From: JAQBGV01 sp032128395 | GTDB lineage: Bacteria > Planctomycetota > UBA8108 > UBA1146 | Length of the DNA stretch: 51,068 bases | Assembly: GCA_032128395.1 (NCBI GenBank) | Contig: JAQBGV010000009.1 | Coordinates: 1 to 51,068, forward strand | Direction of reading: 5' to 3' | Shown: positions 8,685-16,903 of the stretch, piece after piece | Layout: every line of letters begins with the position of its first letter | Numbering within the stretch: the stretch's first letter is position 1 | Notes under the pieces: generated by a model | The model's input: the letters and a program-made list of their open reading frames with translations, nothing else | What the model was told of the DNA's origin: nothing | The model's database searches: none | Made by a program: the position numbers and the translations under genes

Positions 8685-9748
8685 TGGAGACCGTCGTCCC
8701 GGAACTCGACCTCTACTCGACCCTCTACCTGCTCTCCCTCCTCCTCCACCTCGCCCTCGTCTCCTTTCCCCTCGGCGGATCGGTGCTCCTCTGCCTCTTC
8801 GAGATTTTTCGGGGTGAGGAGATCACAAACCTACGCGACCTGATCTCCGAATATCTCGCGATCTCCATCGGTCTCGCGGTCACCGCCGGAGTCGCGCCGC
8901 TCCTGTTCCTCGAACTGGTTCACCCGACCGCGTTCTTCCACGCCGGGGCGATCCTCGGTCCTTGGCGGCCGCTGCTGATCGTCCCGATCGCGGTCGCGTT
9001 CTACCTCGCGTACCTGCAGAAGACCGAGGCCTTCCGACGCTGGCCGGGAATCGCCCGGCTGCCGGTGCGACTCGGAGGTCTCGTCGGTCTCTGCGCGGCA
9101 GGGGTGATCCTCATCGTGTCTCGTCGAGTCGGCGCGGACCCGAGCCAGTGGGAGAGCCGATACGTGAATCTCTCCATCCAGGAGCTGGTCTGGGACGCTC
9201 TGCCACTCCTCGGGGTCGTGCTCGCCGCCGCCTTGGTGGGGTGTGCGATCGGGTCGCTCTGGCTCATCGGGCGAGGGGAGCGTCGCGGTCGCTGGTCACC
9301 CGGTGAGCGCTTCGCCGCGGAGGAGACCCTGCTCAGGCTCTCGATTCCGGTCGCGATCGGGCTCGCGGTGGTCTGCGAGGTGCTCCGCGCTCGGCGCGAC
9401 CTCGACGTCGACCTCGACTGGTGGATCTTGCGCGGCGCGTTGTTCCTGACGATCGCCGGACTAGGGATCCGGCTCCACCGGGTCGGCCCCGGTCGTCTCC
9501 TCGCGACGCTCGGGGCGATCACCGGGCTGGCGGTGGTACTTCTGCTCCGCGAGGAACAGCGCTGGGAGTCGCTCGGCAGCGAGCTCCACCGAGCGACCCG
9601 GGTCGAGGCCGCCACTCGCGGCGGGATCACCGCGTTCATCGTCAGCTTCGTCGTCGCCGCCGCGGGGATCGCCCTAGCGCTTCGAACGATCAGCCGTGGC
9701 CCACCGCCCGAGCCGGATGAGGATGAGCCGGTCGAGGAGATCGGGTGA
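8684..9748 (+). CDS. Second CydA-like/oxidase membrane subunit
   Basis: A 354-residue polytopic membrane protein starting at GTG 8684, overlapping the upstream stop by one base. About nine hydrophobic segments span residues 10-335, followed by an acidic tail. Its first segment (LLLHLALVSFPLGGSVLL) has the same H-x-x-L-x-x-F-x-x-G-G pattern as TM1 of the preceding protein, suggesting that both derive from a CydA-type ancestor. It does not resemble classical CydB. The strict coupling to the preceding gene argues for a heterodimeric complex. The absence of a known CydX-type small subunit is unremarkable. Function is inferred from context and TM1 resemblance only. Confidence 0.6.
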   Translation: METVVPELDLYSTLYLLSLLLHLALVSFPLGGSVLLCLFEIFRGEEITNLRDLISEYLAISIGLAVTAGVAPLLFLELVHPTAFFHAGAILGPWRPLLIVPIAVAFYLAYLQKTEAFRRWPGIARLPVRLGGLVGLCAAGVILIVSRRVGADPSQWESRYVNLSIQELVWDALPLLGVVLAAALVGCAIGSLWLIGRGERRGRWSPGERFAAEETLLRLSIPVAIGLAVVCEVLRARRDLDVDLDWWILRGALFLTIAGLGIRLHRVGPGRLLATLGAITGLAVVLLLREEQRWESLGSELHRATRVEAATRGGITAFIVSFVVAAAGIALALRTISRGPPPEPDEDEPVEEIG

Positions 9749-10335
9749 TCGACATCCTGCGCCTCGGAGTGATCCTCGGGACGACGTTCCTCGGAGCCGT
9801 GGTGACCCAGAAGCTCTGGGACCAGCGGGCCCGACGACGCCTCGACCGCGCAGCCGCGCGGCTCGGTCTCGAGCCGGGGGCGATCCCGAAATCGCTCCTG
9901 CGTGAACTCCCGTTCCTCTCCACCTTGGCGGACTCGATCCCGACCTCCCGCTGGGGGGGGAGCATCGACGGAGCCGAGGCGAGCCTTATCGCCCTCCGGG
10001 CTCCGGCGGGAAGGGTCCTCGGCTACACTCTTCTCGCTCGACGCTCGGCGGCGTGGAGTGCGCGCGCAATCGTTCGCCCCGACGGACTGCGGGGGGGACC
10101 ACCGGCGGGGGGTCCCGATCCGCGGCGACTCGCGGAGCTCGGTCGCCCGGAACTCGTCGCCGCCCTGGCGCGAGCGAGCGCCTGGCTCCACTGCGAAGGT
10201 CCGTGGCGGGTCGTCGGAACCCCTGCACTCGCGAGCGCGGCCGCGTTCGAACGGCTTGCGGCGGTCCAGGCCGAGCTCCCGACCCTCGCTCCCGAGCCGA
10301 GTGAGTTTTCGGGCGGTCTGGAGTGGAACGTCTAG
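9745..10335 (+). CDS. Unknown protein with N-terminal membrane anchor
   Basis: A 196-residue protein whose GTG start overlaps the stop of the oxidase-like subunit (GTGA). Residues 3-22 (ILRLGVILGTTFLGAVVTQ) form a single hydrophobic segment, followed by an Arg-rich stretch (WDQRARRRLDRAAARLG) that would keep the rest cytoplasmic. The remainder is Ala/Leu/Arg-rich with no motif I recognise and no Cys pair. Position between oxidase subunits and a dehydrogenase suggests an accessory or assembly part of the oxidase, but nothing in the sequence proves this. Confidence 0.6.
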   Translation: MIDILRLGVILGTTFLGAVVTQKLWDQRARRRLDRAAARLGLEPGAIPKSLLRELPFLSTLADSIPTSRWGGSIDGAEASLIALRAPAGRVLGYTLLARRSAAWSARAIVRPDGLRGGPPAGGPDPRRLAELGRPELVAALARASAWLHCEGPWRVVGTPALASAAAFERLAAVQAELPTLAPEPSEFSGGLEWNV

Positions 10336-10350
10336 CTCGGAGGAACTCGA

Positions 10351-11262
10351 GTGAATGTCGATCGACCCCTCACCGGCCGCCGCGTCGGTTGGATCGGGAC
10401 CGGAGTGATGGGCGCCGCGATGGCGGGACGCCTTCGCGACGCGGGGGCAGATCTCGCGGTGACGACCCGCACCCGAGAACGCGCAACAGGACTTCTCGCC
10501 GCCGGCGCGACCTGGGTCGATCACCCCCACGAGCTCGTCGAGGAGCGCGAGGTGATCTTCACGATGGTCGGCTATCCGAGCGACGTCGAGGAGGTCTACC
10601 TCGGCGCGGAAGGACTGGTCCCACCCCTCGCGGGGAGAGGCGCGGCGCCTCTTCTCATCGACATGACCACCAGCTCTCCCGCCCTCGCGGCCCGCATCGG
10701 GGCCGAGGCCGCCGAGCGAGGGGCCATCGTCCTCGACGCTCCGGTCTCGGGGGGGGACGTCGGAGCGAGGGACGGGACGCTCAGCATCATGGTCGGTGGA
10801 GACCCGGATGGATTCGAACGCGCCCGCCCGTTCCTCGAAGTGCTCGGTCGAACCATCCAGCTCCAAGGGCCCGCCGGATCGGGGCAACACACCAAGATGG
10901 TCAATCAGATCCTGATCGCCACGAACATGATCGGAGTCTGCGAGGGTCTCCTGTATGCGCGCCAGGCCGGTCTCGCCCCGGAGCGCGTGCTCGCATCGGT
11001 CGGAGGCGGGGCTGCCGGATCTTGGTCGGTTGCGAACCTGGCGCCGCGGATCCTCCGCGGCGATTTCGCCCCCGGTTTCTACGTCGAACACTTCATCAAG
11101 GATCTGGGGATCGCGCTCGAGGAAGCAGAGCGCTTCGGACTGTCGCTCCCGGGTCTCGCGCTGGCCAGAGAGCTGTACGAAGAGGTTCGCGCTGCCGGGC
11201 ACGGCCGTTCCGGAACCCAGGCGCTCTACCTCGCGCTCGCGAACCGGAGTGGGGTGTCGTGA
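10351..11262 (+). CDS. NAD(P)-dependent beta-hydroxyacid dehydrogenase (3-hydroxyisobutyrate dehydrogenase family)
   Basis: A 303-residue cytosolic oxidoreductase. The Rossmann motif GWIGTGVMGAAMAGRL is at residues 10-25. The family's substrate loop DAPVSGGDVGARDGTLSIMVGG follows near residue 130, and the catalytic Lys lies in GSGQHTKMVNQ near residue 177. Start GTG 10351 has GGAGG seven bases upstream. Members oxidise 3-hydroxyisobutyrate, tartronate semialdehyde or related short hydroxyacids; the present substrate cannot be assigned. It overlaps the following SprT-like gene by 4 bp. Confidence 0.92.
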   Translation: MNVDRPLTGRRVGWIGTGVMGAAMAGRLRDAGADLAVTTRTRERATGLLAAGATWVDHPHELVEEREVIFTMVGYPSDVEEVYLGAEGLVPPLAGRGAAPLLIDMTTSSPALAARIGAEAAERGAIVLDAPVSGGDVGARDGTLSIMVGGDPDGFERARPFLEVLGRTIQLQGPAGSGQHTKMVNQILIATNMIGVCEGLLYARQAGLAPERVLASVGGGAAGSWSVANLAPRILRGDFAPGFYVEHFIKDLGIALEEAERFGLSLPGLALARELYEEVRAAGHGRSGTQALYLALANRSGVS

Positions 11263-11795
11263 GCCGGGATGTGGCTGCTCTCGAGCAAGCAGCGACGGAG
11301 ATCCTCGGTGACGTTCAGCGGCGCTTCCCCGAGCACCGAGAGGCGCTCGCGAAAGTCCAGATCCGGATCAGCCGCCGCCTGACGCGCAGTGCCGGGAATG
11401 CCGATCCCACTACCGGAGTCGTGCAGCTCAGCGAGCCGATCTTCCGCCTCGACGAGAACTCGGGCGCGTTCCGCAACACGGTCCTGCACGAGATCGCGCA
11501 CGTGATCGCGGGGCCGGACGTGCGTGCGCACGGTCGGGAGTGGCGGACGATTTTCCTCTCCCTCGGCGGCGATGGGCGCCGGACCCACGGCCTGCGGGCG
11601 GCGCGACAGCACCACCTGCACGTCGCGCGCTGCCGGCGATGCAGTGGCGAGGTCGAGATCGGGACTCGCCGGCTGCGCCGGATCCTGGCGGGGGCGCGGG
11701 ACTATTTCCACGTCGGCTGCGGGGGGACGATCGTGCCTCCTCAGGAGAGCGGCGGGCGGCGGAGGCGATTGTTCCAGGAGTGGTTCCGGTTCTGA
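11259..11795 (+). CDS. SprT-like zinc metalloprotease-domain protein
   Basis: A 178-residue protein starting at GTG 11259 inside the end of the dehydrogenase gene (GTGTCGTGA overlap). The zinc-protease motif HEIAHVIAG sits near residue 75, with a second His in RAHGREW, as in SprT/Spartan domains. A C-terminal zinc ribbon is made by CRRC and a later GCGG motif that keeps only one Cys, so the ribbon may be incomplete. SprT domains of eukaryotic Spartan cut DNA-crosslinked proteins; bacterial members are poorly characterised. The residues around HEIAH make this call secure at the family level. Confidence 0.82.
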   Translation: MSRDVAALEQAATEILGDVQRRFPEHREALAKVQIRISRRLTRSAGNADPTTGVVQLSEPIFRLDENSGAFRNTVLHEIAHVIAGPDVRAHGREWRTIFLSLGGDGRRTHGLRAARQHHLHVARCRRCSGEVEIGTRRLRRILAGARDYFHVGCGGTIVPPQESGGRRRRLFQEWFRF

Positions 11796-11853
11796 GCGGC
11801 CGAGTTTGCGATTCACCGCTTCGCATCCGAGAGTTCATGCGGAGGATCGATCC

Positions 11854-12165
11854 ATGCTGGAACCCTTGCCGCGCGCCCCGCGCATTCACCGTCACTGCTG
11901 GGCAAGGGTGCACATCGGCGAAGCGCCGCTCTACGTGCTCGTCGCCGACTTCTCCCGATCGGGGGTTCGCATCATCGAACCGACCGCCTCTCTCGAGGAA
12001 GCGGACGAGATCGAACTCGAGATCCACGAGGAGTCCAGTGAACCCTTTACGATCACGGGCTCGGTCGCTCGCCTGACCGGAGATGGCTACGCGGTGAACT
12101 TCGACGTATCGCCCGCGGATCGCCCCCGGTGGATGGAGTACCTGCGAACGCTGGCGAGTGCGTAG
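11854..12165 (+). CDS. PilZ-domain protein
   Basis: A 103-residue single-domain protein with the PilZ fold pattern: an N-terminal Arg-containing strand (RIHRHCWARVHIG), then VLVADFSRSGVRII, equivalent to the family's D-x-S-x-x-G motif. It ends with a strand and helix (YAVNFDVSPADRPRWMEYL). PilZ domains commonly bind cyclic di-GMP. The usual RxxxR motif is not clearly preserved, so ligand binding is uncertain. The start ATG 11854 lies 58 bp downstream of the SprT-like stop, with GGAGGAT nearby. Confidence 0.7.
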   Translation: MLEPLPRAPRIHRHCWARVHIGEAPLYVLVADFSRSGVRIIEPTASLEEADEIELEIHEESSEPFTITGSVARLTGDGYAVNFDVSPADRPRWMEYLRTLASA

Positions 12166-12395
12166 TTGAGGGGGCTTTCGCAAAGCCCCCTTTCGCTCGC
12201 GGCAGAGCCGCTCGCGATTCAATGTATTTCTTGAGGGGGCTTTCGCAAAGCCCCCTTTCGCTCGCGGCAGAGCCGCTCGCGATTCACCCACAAACGCCTC
12301 GCCTTTGGCTCGGATTGTTTCACCCACAAACGCCTCGCCTGCGGCTCGGGTTGGGAGAGCGGTGTCTGCACCTTGGGAGAGTGGTGTCTGCACCC
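12166..12395. repeat. Three consecutive tandem duplications between convergent genes
   Basis: The gap between the PilZ gene and formate-THF ligase (convergent) is almost entirely repeats. A 56 bp unit beginning ttgagggggctttcgcaaag occurs at 12166-12221 and again at 12231-12286 without a mismatch that I can see. A second unit of about 35 bp (cacccacaaacgcctcgcct...) occurs at about 12283-12317 and 12319-12353. A third of 22 bp (ttgggagagcggtgtctgca) occurs at 12351-12372 and 12373-12394 with one mismatch. The first unit contains a perfect palindrome. No protein-coding signal is seen here. Confidence 0.9.
12169..12191. terminator. Hairpin between convergent genes, probable bidirectional terminator
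   Basis: AGGGGGCTTT-CGC-AAAGCCCCCT is a perfect 10 bp stem with a 3 nt loop, starting three bases after the PilZ stop codon and followed by TTT. An identical copy lies at 12234-12256. Both sit between convergent genes, where intrinsic terminators are expected. The T-tract is short, so it may instead be a repeat-associated structure. Confidence 0.55.
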
Positions 12396-12400
12396 ACACG

Positions 12401-14095
12401 CTAGAACAAGCCTTGGATCTCTCCCCGATCGTCGACGTCGATCGATAGCAACGCCGGTTTCGAGCCGAGGCCTGGCATGGTCATCATGTCCCCGCAGAGT
12501 GCGTAGAAGAAGCCCGCTCCCGCGCTCAGGTGGACTTCGCGGACCTTCACGCGGAAGCCGGTCGGTGCTCCGATCAGCTTCGGGTCATCCGAGAACGAGT
12601 ACTGGGTCTTCGCCATGCAGACCGGGAGTCGTCCGAGGCCCATTTTCTCGTAGCGCTTCATCGACTTCTTCGCGTCGGGGGTGAAGTCGACTCCATCCGC
12701 GCGGTAGATTTCCCTGCAGACCGTCTCGATCTTCTTTGCGATCGGGAGCTCATCCGCGTAGATCGGCCGGAAGTTGGACTTTTCCTCGCACGCCCTCACG
12801 ACCGCTTCTGCGAGGGCAGCGCCCCCCGCTCCTCCCTCGGCATGAACGTTCGAGACGACCGCCGCACTGGCTCCCGCGCGCTGCGCGAGCTCGATCATCG
12901 CCTCGATCTCGCCGTCGGTGTCGGTCGGGAACCGGTTGATCGCGACCACCGCGGGGACGCCGTGCTTTCGGACGTTCTCGACGTGGCGGAGCAGGTTGCC
13001 GATCCCCGCCTCGAGAGCGGGAAGGTCCTCTTGGTTCATCTCGGGGGGAAGCGGCTTTCCGGGGTAGATCTTGTACTTGCCGGAGTGCACCTTGATCGCC
13101 CGAACCGTAGCCACCACGACCGCACAATCAGGCGCCATCCCCGAGACCCGGCACTTGATGTTGAAGAACTTCTCCGCACCCATGTCCGCACCGAAGCCGC
13201 TCTCGGTGACGACGTAGTCGCACAGCCGGAGCGCGATCCGATCCGCGACGATCGACGAGTTCCCGTGCGCGATGTTCGCGAACGGTCCGGTGTGGACGAA
13301 ACAGCCGGTCCCCTCGAGGGTCTGCATGAAGTTCGGGTGGATCGCGTGGGTGAGGACCGCGGTCATCGCCCCCGCGGCACCGAGTTGCTCCGCCGTGACG
13401 GCTTTCCCGTCGTTGTCGAGGCCGACCACGATCCTGCCCAGCCTCTGCCGGAGGTCCTTCAGGTCGTGGGAGAGTCCGAGGATCGCCATCACCTCGCTCG
13501 CGCTGGTGATGTTGAACCCGGTCTCCCGCGGAATGCCGTTGCCGCTCCCGCCGAGCCCGATCACGATCTCTCGCAGAGAGCGATCGTTGACGTCGAGACA
13601 GCGCTTCCAGGTGACGGAGTGCGGATCGATCCGGTGGGGGTTCCCCATCAGGATCGAGGTATCGAGCCACGCGGCGAGCAGGTTGTTGGCAAGGCCCACC
13701 GCGTGCGTGTCGCCGGTGAGATGAAGGTTGAAGTCCTCCATCGGGATCACCTGACTGAGGCCGCCGCCCGCGGCGCCCCCCTTGATCCCGAAGACCGGCC
13801 CCATCGATGGCTGGCGGATCGTCGAGACCGCCTTCTTCCCGATGTGGTTCAGTCCGAGTCCGAGCCCGATCGTGGTGACCGTCTTCCCTTCGCCGAGGGG
13901 AGTCGGATTGATCGCGGTGACATCGATGTATTTCCCGCGGGGGTTCTTCTCGACCTTCTCGAGGATGGAGAGCTTCACCTTGGCCATGTGGTGGCCGTAC
14001 GGGATCAGGTCCTCGTCCTCGATGCCGTACCGGCCGGCGATCTCGCGGATGGGGAGCAGTTTCGCGCGTCGGGCGATCTCCAGGTCGGACGCCAT
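12401..14095 (-). CDS. fhs: Formate-tetrahydrofolate ligase
   Basis: A 564-residue enzyme making 10-formyl-THF from formate, THF and ATP in one-carbon metabolism. The ATP site NPTPLGEGKTVTTIGLGLG is near residue 65, followed by GIKGGAAGGGLSQVIPMEDF and HLTGDTHAV, all strongly conserved in the family. Later blocks (GNSSIVADRIAL, TESGFGADMGAEKFFNIKCR, the C-terminal MTMPGLGSKPA) are also intact. The frame is open to 14137, but ATG 14095 has GGAG nine bases upstream and matches the usual N-terminus (DLEIARRAKLLPI). Length is close to the usual 555-560 residues. Confidence 0.97.
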   Translation of the reverse strand: MASDLEIARRAKLLPIREIAGRYGIEDEDLIPYGHHMAKVKLSILEKVEKNPRGKYIDVTAINPTPLGEGKTVTTIGLGLGLNHIGKKAVSTIRQPSMGPVFGIKGGAAGGGLSQVIPMEDFNLHLTGDTHAVGLANNLLAAWLDTSILMGNPHRIDPHSVTWKRCLDVNDRSLREIVIGLGGSGNGIPRETGFNITSASEVMAILGLSHDLKDLRQRLGRIVVGLDNDGKAVTAEQLGAAGAMTAVLTHAIHPNFMQTLEGTGCFVHTGPFANIAHGNSSIVADRIALRLCDYVVTESGFGADMGAEKFFNIKCRVSGMAPDCAVVVATVRAIKVHSGKYKIYPGKPLPPEMNQEDLPALEAGIGNLLRHVENVRKHGVPAVVAINRFPTDTDGEIEAMIELAQRAGASAAVVSNVHAEGGAGGAALAEAVVRACEEKSNFRPIYADELPIAKKIETVCREIYRADGVDFTPDAKKSMKRYEKMGLGRLPVCMAKTQYSFSDDPKLIGAPTGFRVKVREVHLSAGAGFFYALCGDMMTMPGLGSKPALLSIDVDDRGEIQGLF

Positions 14096-14236
14096 CCGAT
14101 CGACTCCTCTCGGGGGGTGGGGAAGAAACCGAGGCACGGTGGACGACTGCTCCTCGAGTGGGAGGAGCCACGTGGTCCTGAGCTCAGCGTCGCGAGAAGG
14201 TACCGGGACTGCGGGAAAGGGGCAACGGAACCGCGA

Positions 14237-15214
14237 CTACCGGTGGCGGACGAGGAGCTCGATCGAGACATCGAGGCGCCGACGGACCGGTTCGATCTCG
14301 CCGAGGAACCGACGCCCGTCCTGCACGTAGCCCGCGGTCGCCCGGACCTCCGGGGCGCGCTCGAGCCACCACCGGTTGAACAGGCGCATGTGGAGTTCGC
14401 GGAGATATTTTGCCGTCATCGAGGCGAGTGCGGTCGGGAAACTCGCATCCTCCCCATCCTTCTGGAAGCGGATTTCGAGCTTGCGGTCCCCACTTCTCTC
14501 TTCGATCCGATAGGCCTGACTCTCCTGCTCCTGCTCGAGGACCCGGAGTCGAGTGCCGGGAAAGAGCGGTGCGAGCATCGGTCCGTAGCGCCGGCGACCT
14601 CCGAGTCGATCGCTGAAGGCGACGGCGCGACGACGGTCGGTGTGTCGCCACAGCCAGCCGAGGAATCGGCCCATCGCCCAGGCGTTCACCTCGCCCTTGT
14701 TCCCGTGCGACGCGAGTGATCCGTTGAATTCGAGGACCTCGAGCGGGATCGCTCGCACCTCCGCGACCCGCATGCCGGCCCGCACGAGGGCGCGCTCGAG
14801 TCTGCGCATTTTTCCGGCGAGGGCCAAGGGAGCGGCGCTCACCGGTAGCGCGACGTCCGCCCCCTGATACCAGGGGTAATCCTCGAGGTACTCCCCACGA
14901 CCGGAGGTCAGGTGATCGACCAGCTCGCGAAAGCTCGCGGGGATCCGACCGCCCCGCTCGAGCCCGACGAAGGCGAGCACGCCTTCCTCGAGGGGGGAGA
15001 GATCTCCGGTCGAGGGGCGGTGGAGCCGCTTCGAATCGGCGACGGCGATTCCGCGACGATCGCGGGATGGAGGGCCGGCGGCGGGGGCGAGTTCACTCCA
15101 CGGCGCAGAGGGTGAGATCGTGCGGTCGCACTCGAGGGTGGCCAGTCCGACCACCAACGGACCGAGGAGAGGACCGTAGCCCGCCTCATCGAGCCCACTG
15201 AGCCAGAATGCCAT
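14237..15214 (-). CDS. Diverged RNase HII-like protein
   Basis: A 325-residue protein with RNase HII hallmarks but larger than the usual 200-230 residues. D9-E10 lie in GLDEAGYGPLLGPLVVG, matching the family's DEAGRGPLAGP motif. D60 is in ADSKRLH, matching the DSKKL motif. D202 in FSDRLGGRRRY may be the third acid, and SMTAKYLRE (E273) resembles the SIxAKVxRD motif with Glu in place of Asp. RNase HII cuts RNA in RNA-DNA hybrids. The long insert between residues 80 and 190 is unexplained. I chose ATG 15214, preceded by AGGGGGGAAGA, rather than the upstream frame-open codons. Family resemblance is good; activity is unproven. Confidence 0.65.
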   Translation of the reverse strand: MAFWLSGLDEAGYGPLLGPLVVGLATLECDRTISPSAPWSELAPAAGPPSRDRRGIAVADSKRLHRPSTGDLSPLEEGVLAFVGLERGGRIPASFRELVDHLTSGRGEYLEDYPWYQGADVALPVSAAPLALAGKMRRLERALVRAGMRVAEVRAIPLEVLEFNGSLASHGNKGEVNAWAMGRFLGWLWRHTDRRRAVAFSDRLGGRRRYGPMLAPLFPGTRLRVLEQEQESQAYRIEERSGDRKLEIRFQKDGEDASFPTALASMTAKYLRELHMRLFNRWWLERAPEVRATAGYVQDGRRFLGEIEPVRRRLDVSIELLVRHR

Positions 15215-15369
15215 TCTTCCCCCCTGTCCCGCCATCAGCGAGGATCTTCCCGAGCGCGTCAAGGCTCCGCTGACATCTCGTGAACGGGGCTGGGCCTGCG
15301 CCCGCCCGCTCTCGCACGCCCTGCCTCAGAACCGAGGCAGCACCGGAGGACTCGACCCGAGAACTCCCC

Positions 15370-15399
15370 TCGACATCGCGGAACCTGCCCGGCTAGCAT
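15370..15399 (+). promoter_or_regulatory. Candidate sigma70-type promoter of the CtlX-like gene
   Basis: TCGACA (15370-15375) and TAGCAT (15394-15399) are separated by 18 bp and match the -35 and -10 consensus at 5 and 4 of 6 positions. They lie 28 bp before the TTG start at 15427. Found by eye only. Confidence 0.35.
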
Positions 15400-15426
15400 C
15401 TGCGCATGTGCGAAAGGTAGCCCGAT

Positions 15427-16356
15427 TTGCACCGATCCCAGACCACCTCCCGAGTTCTGATGATTCGTCCCGCCGCCTTCGGAGCGAATCCTGAGACGGT
15501 GGCGACGAACGCGTTCCAAAAGGCCCCTCTGGGTACGCCGGAGGAGATCCACGCCCGGGCGGTTCAAGAGTTCGACGATTTGGTGGATCGTCTCCGAGTC
15601 GTGGGTGTCGATGTCTACGTCTTCGAGGACAACCTCGACCCGCGGACCCCGGATGCGGTCTTCCCCAACAACTGGTTCTCCACCCACGCTGACGGGACGG
15701 TGGTCCTCTACCCCCTCCAGCCGCTGAGTCGCCGACTCGAGCGACGCCCCGATCTCTTCGACAGTCTTGCGGATGATCACTCCTTCCAGATCACGCGATT
15801 CGTCGATTTCACGGACGGAGAGGCGGAAGGGCTCTATCTAGAGGGTACCGGCAGCGTGGTCCTCGACCATATCGGCCGGGTCGCATACGCGGCGCTCTCC
15901 GCCCGTACCAGGGCTCCGATCCTCGAGCGATTCGGGGGGTCGATCGACTACGAGATCCAGATGTTCCGTGCGAGCGACCGGGGCATGCCGGTCTACCACA
16001 CCAACGTGGTCCTCTCGATCGGCCGAGCATTCGCAGTTCTCGCGCAGGAGATGATCGATGACGAGGAAGAGAGAGCGCTGGTGATCCAGCGTCTCGAGGA
16101 GGGGGCGCGCGAGGTGATTCCGATCACGCGTGAGGAGTGCCGTGCCTTCGCCGGAAACATCCTCGAGCTGAAGAGCGCCTCCGGCGATGCGGTCATCGCG
16201 ATGTCCGGAGGAGCGTGGGAAGCCATCGGCCGCGAGACCCGGACCAAGCTCGAGCGACACGGTTCGATGGTGATCGCCGATGTTCCGACGATCGAGTCAG
16301 CGGGGGGGGGCAGCGTCCGCTGCATGATCGCCGAGCTGTTCCTTCCGCGGGTGTAG
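15427..16356 (+). CDS. Guanidino-group hydrolase, CtlX/arginine-deiminase superfamily
   Basis: A 309-residue amidinotransferase-fold enzyme closest in motif to citrulline-utilisation hydrolases (CtlX). Substrate-site blocks FPNNWFSTHADG and LEGTGSVVLD come first, then the His block YHTNVVLSIG, and near the end the catalytic Cys in GGGSVRCMIAELF. I accept the TTG start at 15427: AAAGGT lies upstream, and the resulting N-terminus (QTTSRVLMIRPAAFGANPET) matches the family's early MIRP block, while starting at the internal ATG would cut into it. The enzyme probably hydrolyses a ureido or guanidino compound; the exact substrate is open. Confidence 0.88.
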   Translation: MHRSQTTSRVLMIRPAAFGANPETVATNAFQKAPLGTPEEIHARAVQEFDDLVDRLRVVGVDVYVFEDNLDPRTPDAVFPNNWFSTHADGTVVLYPLQPLSRRLERRPDLFDSLADDHSFQITRFVDFTDGEAEGLYLEGTGSVVLDHIGRVAYAALSARTRAPILERFGGSIDYEIQMFRASDRGMPVYHTNVVLSIGRAFAVLAQEMIDDEEERALVIQRLEEGAREVIPITREECRAFAGNILELKSASGDAVIAMSGGAWEAIGRETRTKLERHGSMVIADVPTIESAGGGSVRCMIAELFLPRV

Positions 16357-16399
16357 GGGTCGGAGCGGAGATGCTCCGCGTCGATCGCGATCCCTGCGA

Positions 16400-16903
16400 T
16401 TACCGCCATCCCCTTCGGATCTCTCCCAAGATGATCCCCGCCGCCGTGGCCACGTTGTGGCTGTGCTTCGCGCCGTACATCGGGATCTCGATCTCGCCGT
16501 CGGAGAGCTCGAGCACCTTGTCGCCGATGCCATCCGTCTCGTGGCCGAGGACGATCGCCACCGCGGGGGGGACGGAGACCTCATAGATCGAGCGACTGCG
16601 GTCGGTCTGCTCCGCGCACAGCACCGTCACCCCTTCCATCTGGAGGAGTCGGACCGCTTTCGCGGCGTCGCTGTGGGACTCGTAGTCGACGCTGTTTTCG
16701 GCTCCGAGCGAGATCTTGGCGATCTCGGGGCGCGGGGGTGAAGGCGTGATCCCGCAGAGATAGATCCTTCGCACCCCGAAGCCGTCGGCGGTCCGGAAGA
16801 TCGCCCCGACGTTGTTCAAGCTGCGGATATTGTCGAGGATCAGGTAGAGATGGGGCCGCGGGAACCGCTCCCGGGTCGCGGAATCCTCGCGATGGTCCTC
16901 CAT
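16400..16903 (-). CDS. TrmH/SpoU-family RNA 2'-O-methyltransferase
   Basis: A 167-residue SPOUT-fold methyltransferase that would methylate a ribose in tRNA or rRNA using SAM. Motif 1 is NIRSLNNVGAIFRTADGFG, motif 2 is AIVLGHETDGI and motif 3 is IEIPMYGAKHSHNVATAAGIIL. In motif 3 the usual Ser-Leu-Asn-Val-Ser is Ser-His-Asn-Val-Ala, a notable change in the knot loop. The frame is open to 17038, but ATG 16903 gives a normal N-terminus just before LYLILDNIRS. There is no N-terminal RNA-binding extension. Target RNA is unknown. Confidence 0.87.
   Translation of the reverse strand: MEDHREDSATRERFPRPHLYLILDNIRSLNNVGAIFRTADGFGVRRIYLCGITPSPPRPEIAKISLGAENSVDYESHSDAAKAVRLLQMEGVTVLCAEQTDRSRSIYEVSVPPAVAIVLGHETDGIGDKVLELSDGEIEIPMYGAKHSHNVATAAGIILGEIRRGWR

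Noticed and set aside
12166..12395. CRISPR-like array
   Set aside because: Units are only duplicated, of different lengths, and lack regular spacers or cas genes.
12530..14719. 729-codon plus-strand frame opposite formate-THF ligase
   Set aside because: It is antisense shadow of two real minus-strand genes in high-GC DNA.
16361..16378. CGGAGC...GCTCCG hairpin between CtlX and TrmH-type genes
   Set aside because: Six base pairs without a T-tract is too weak to call a terminator.
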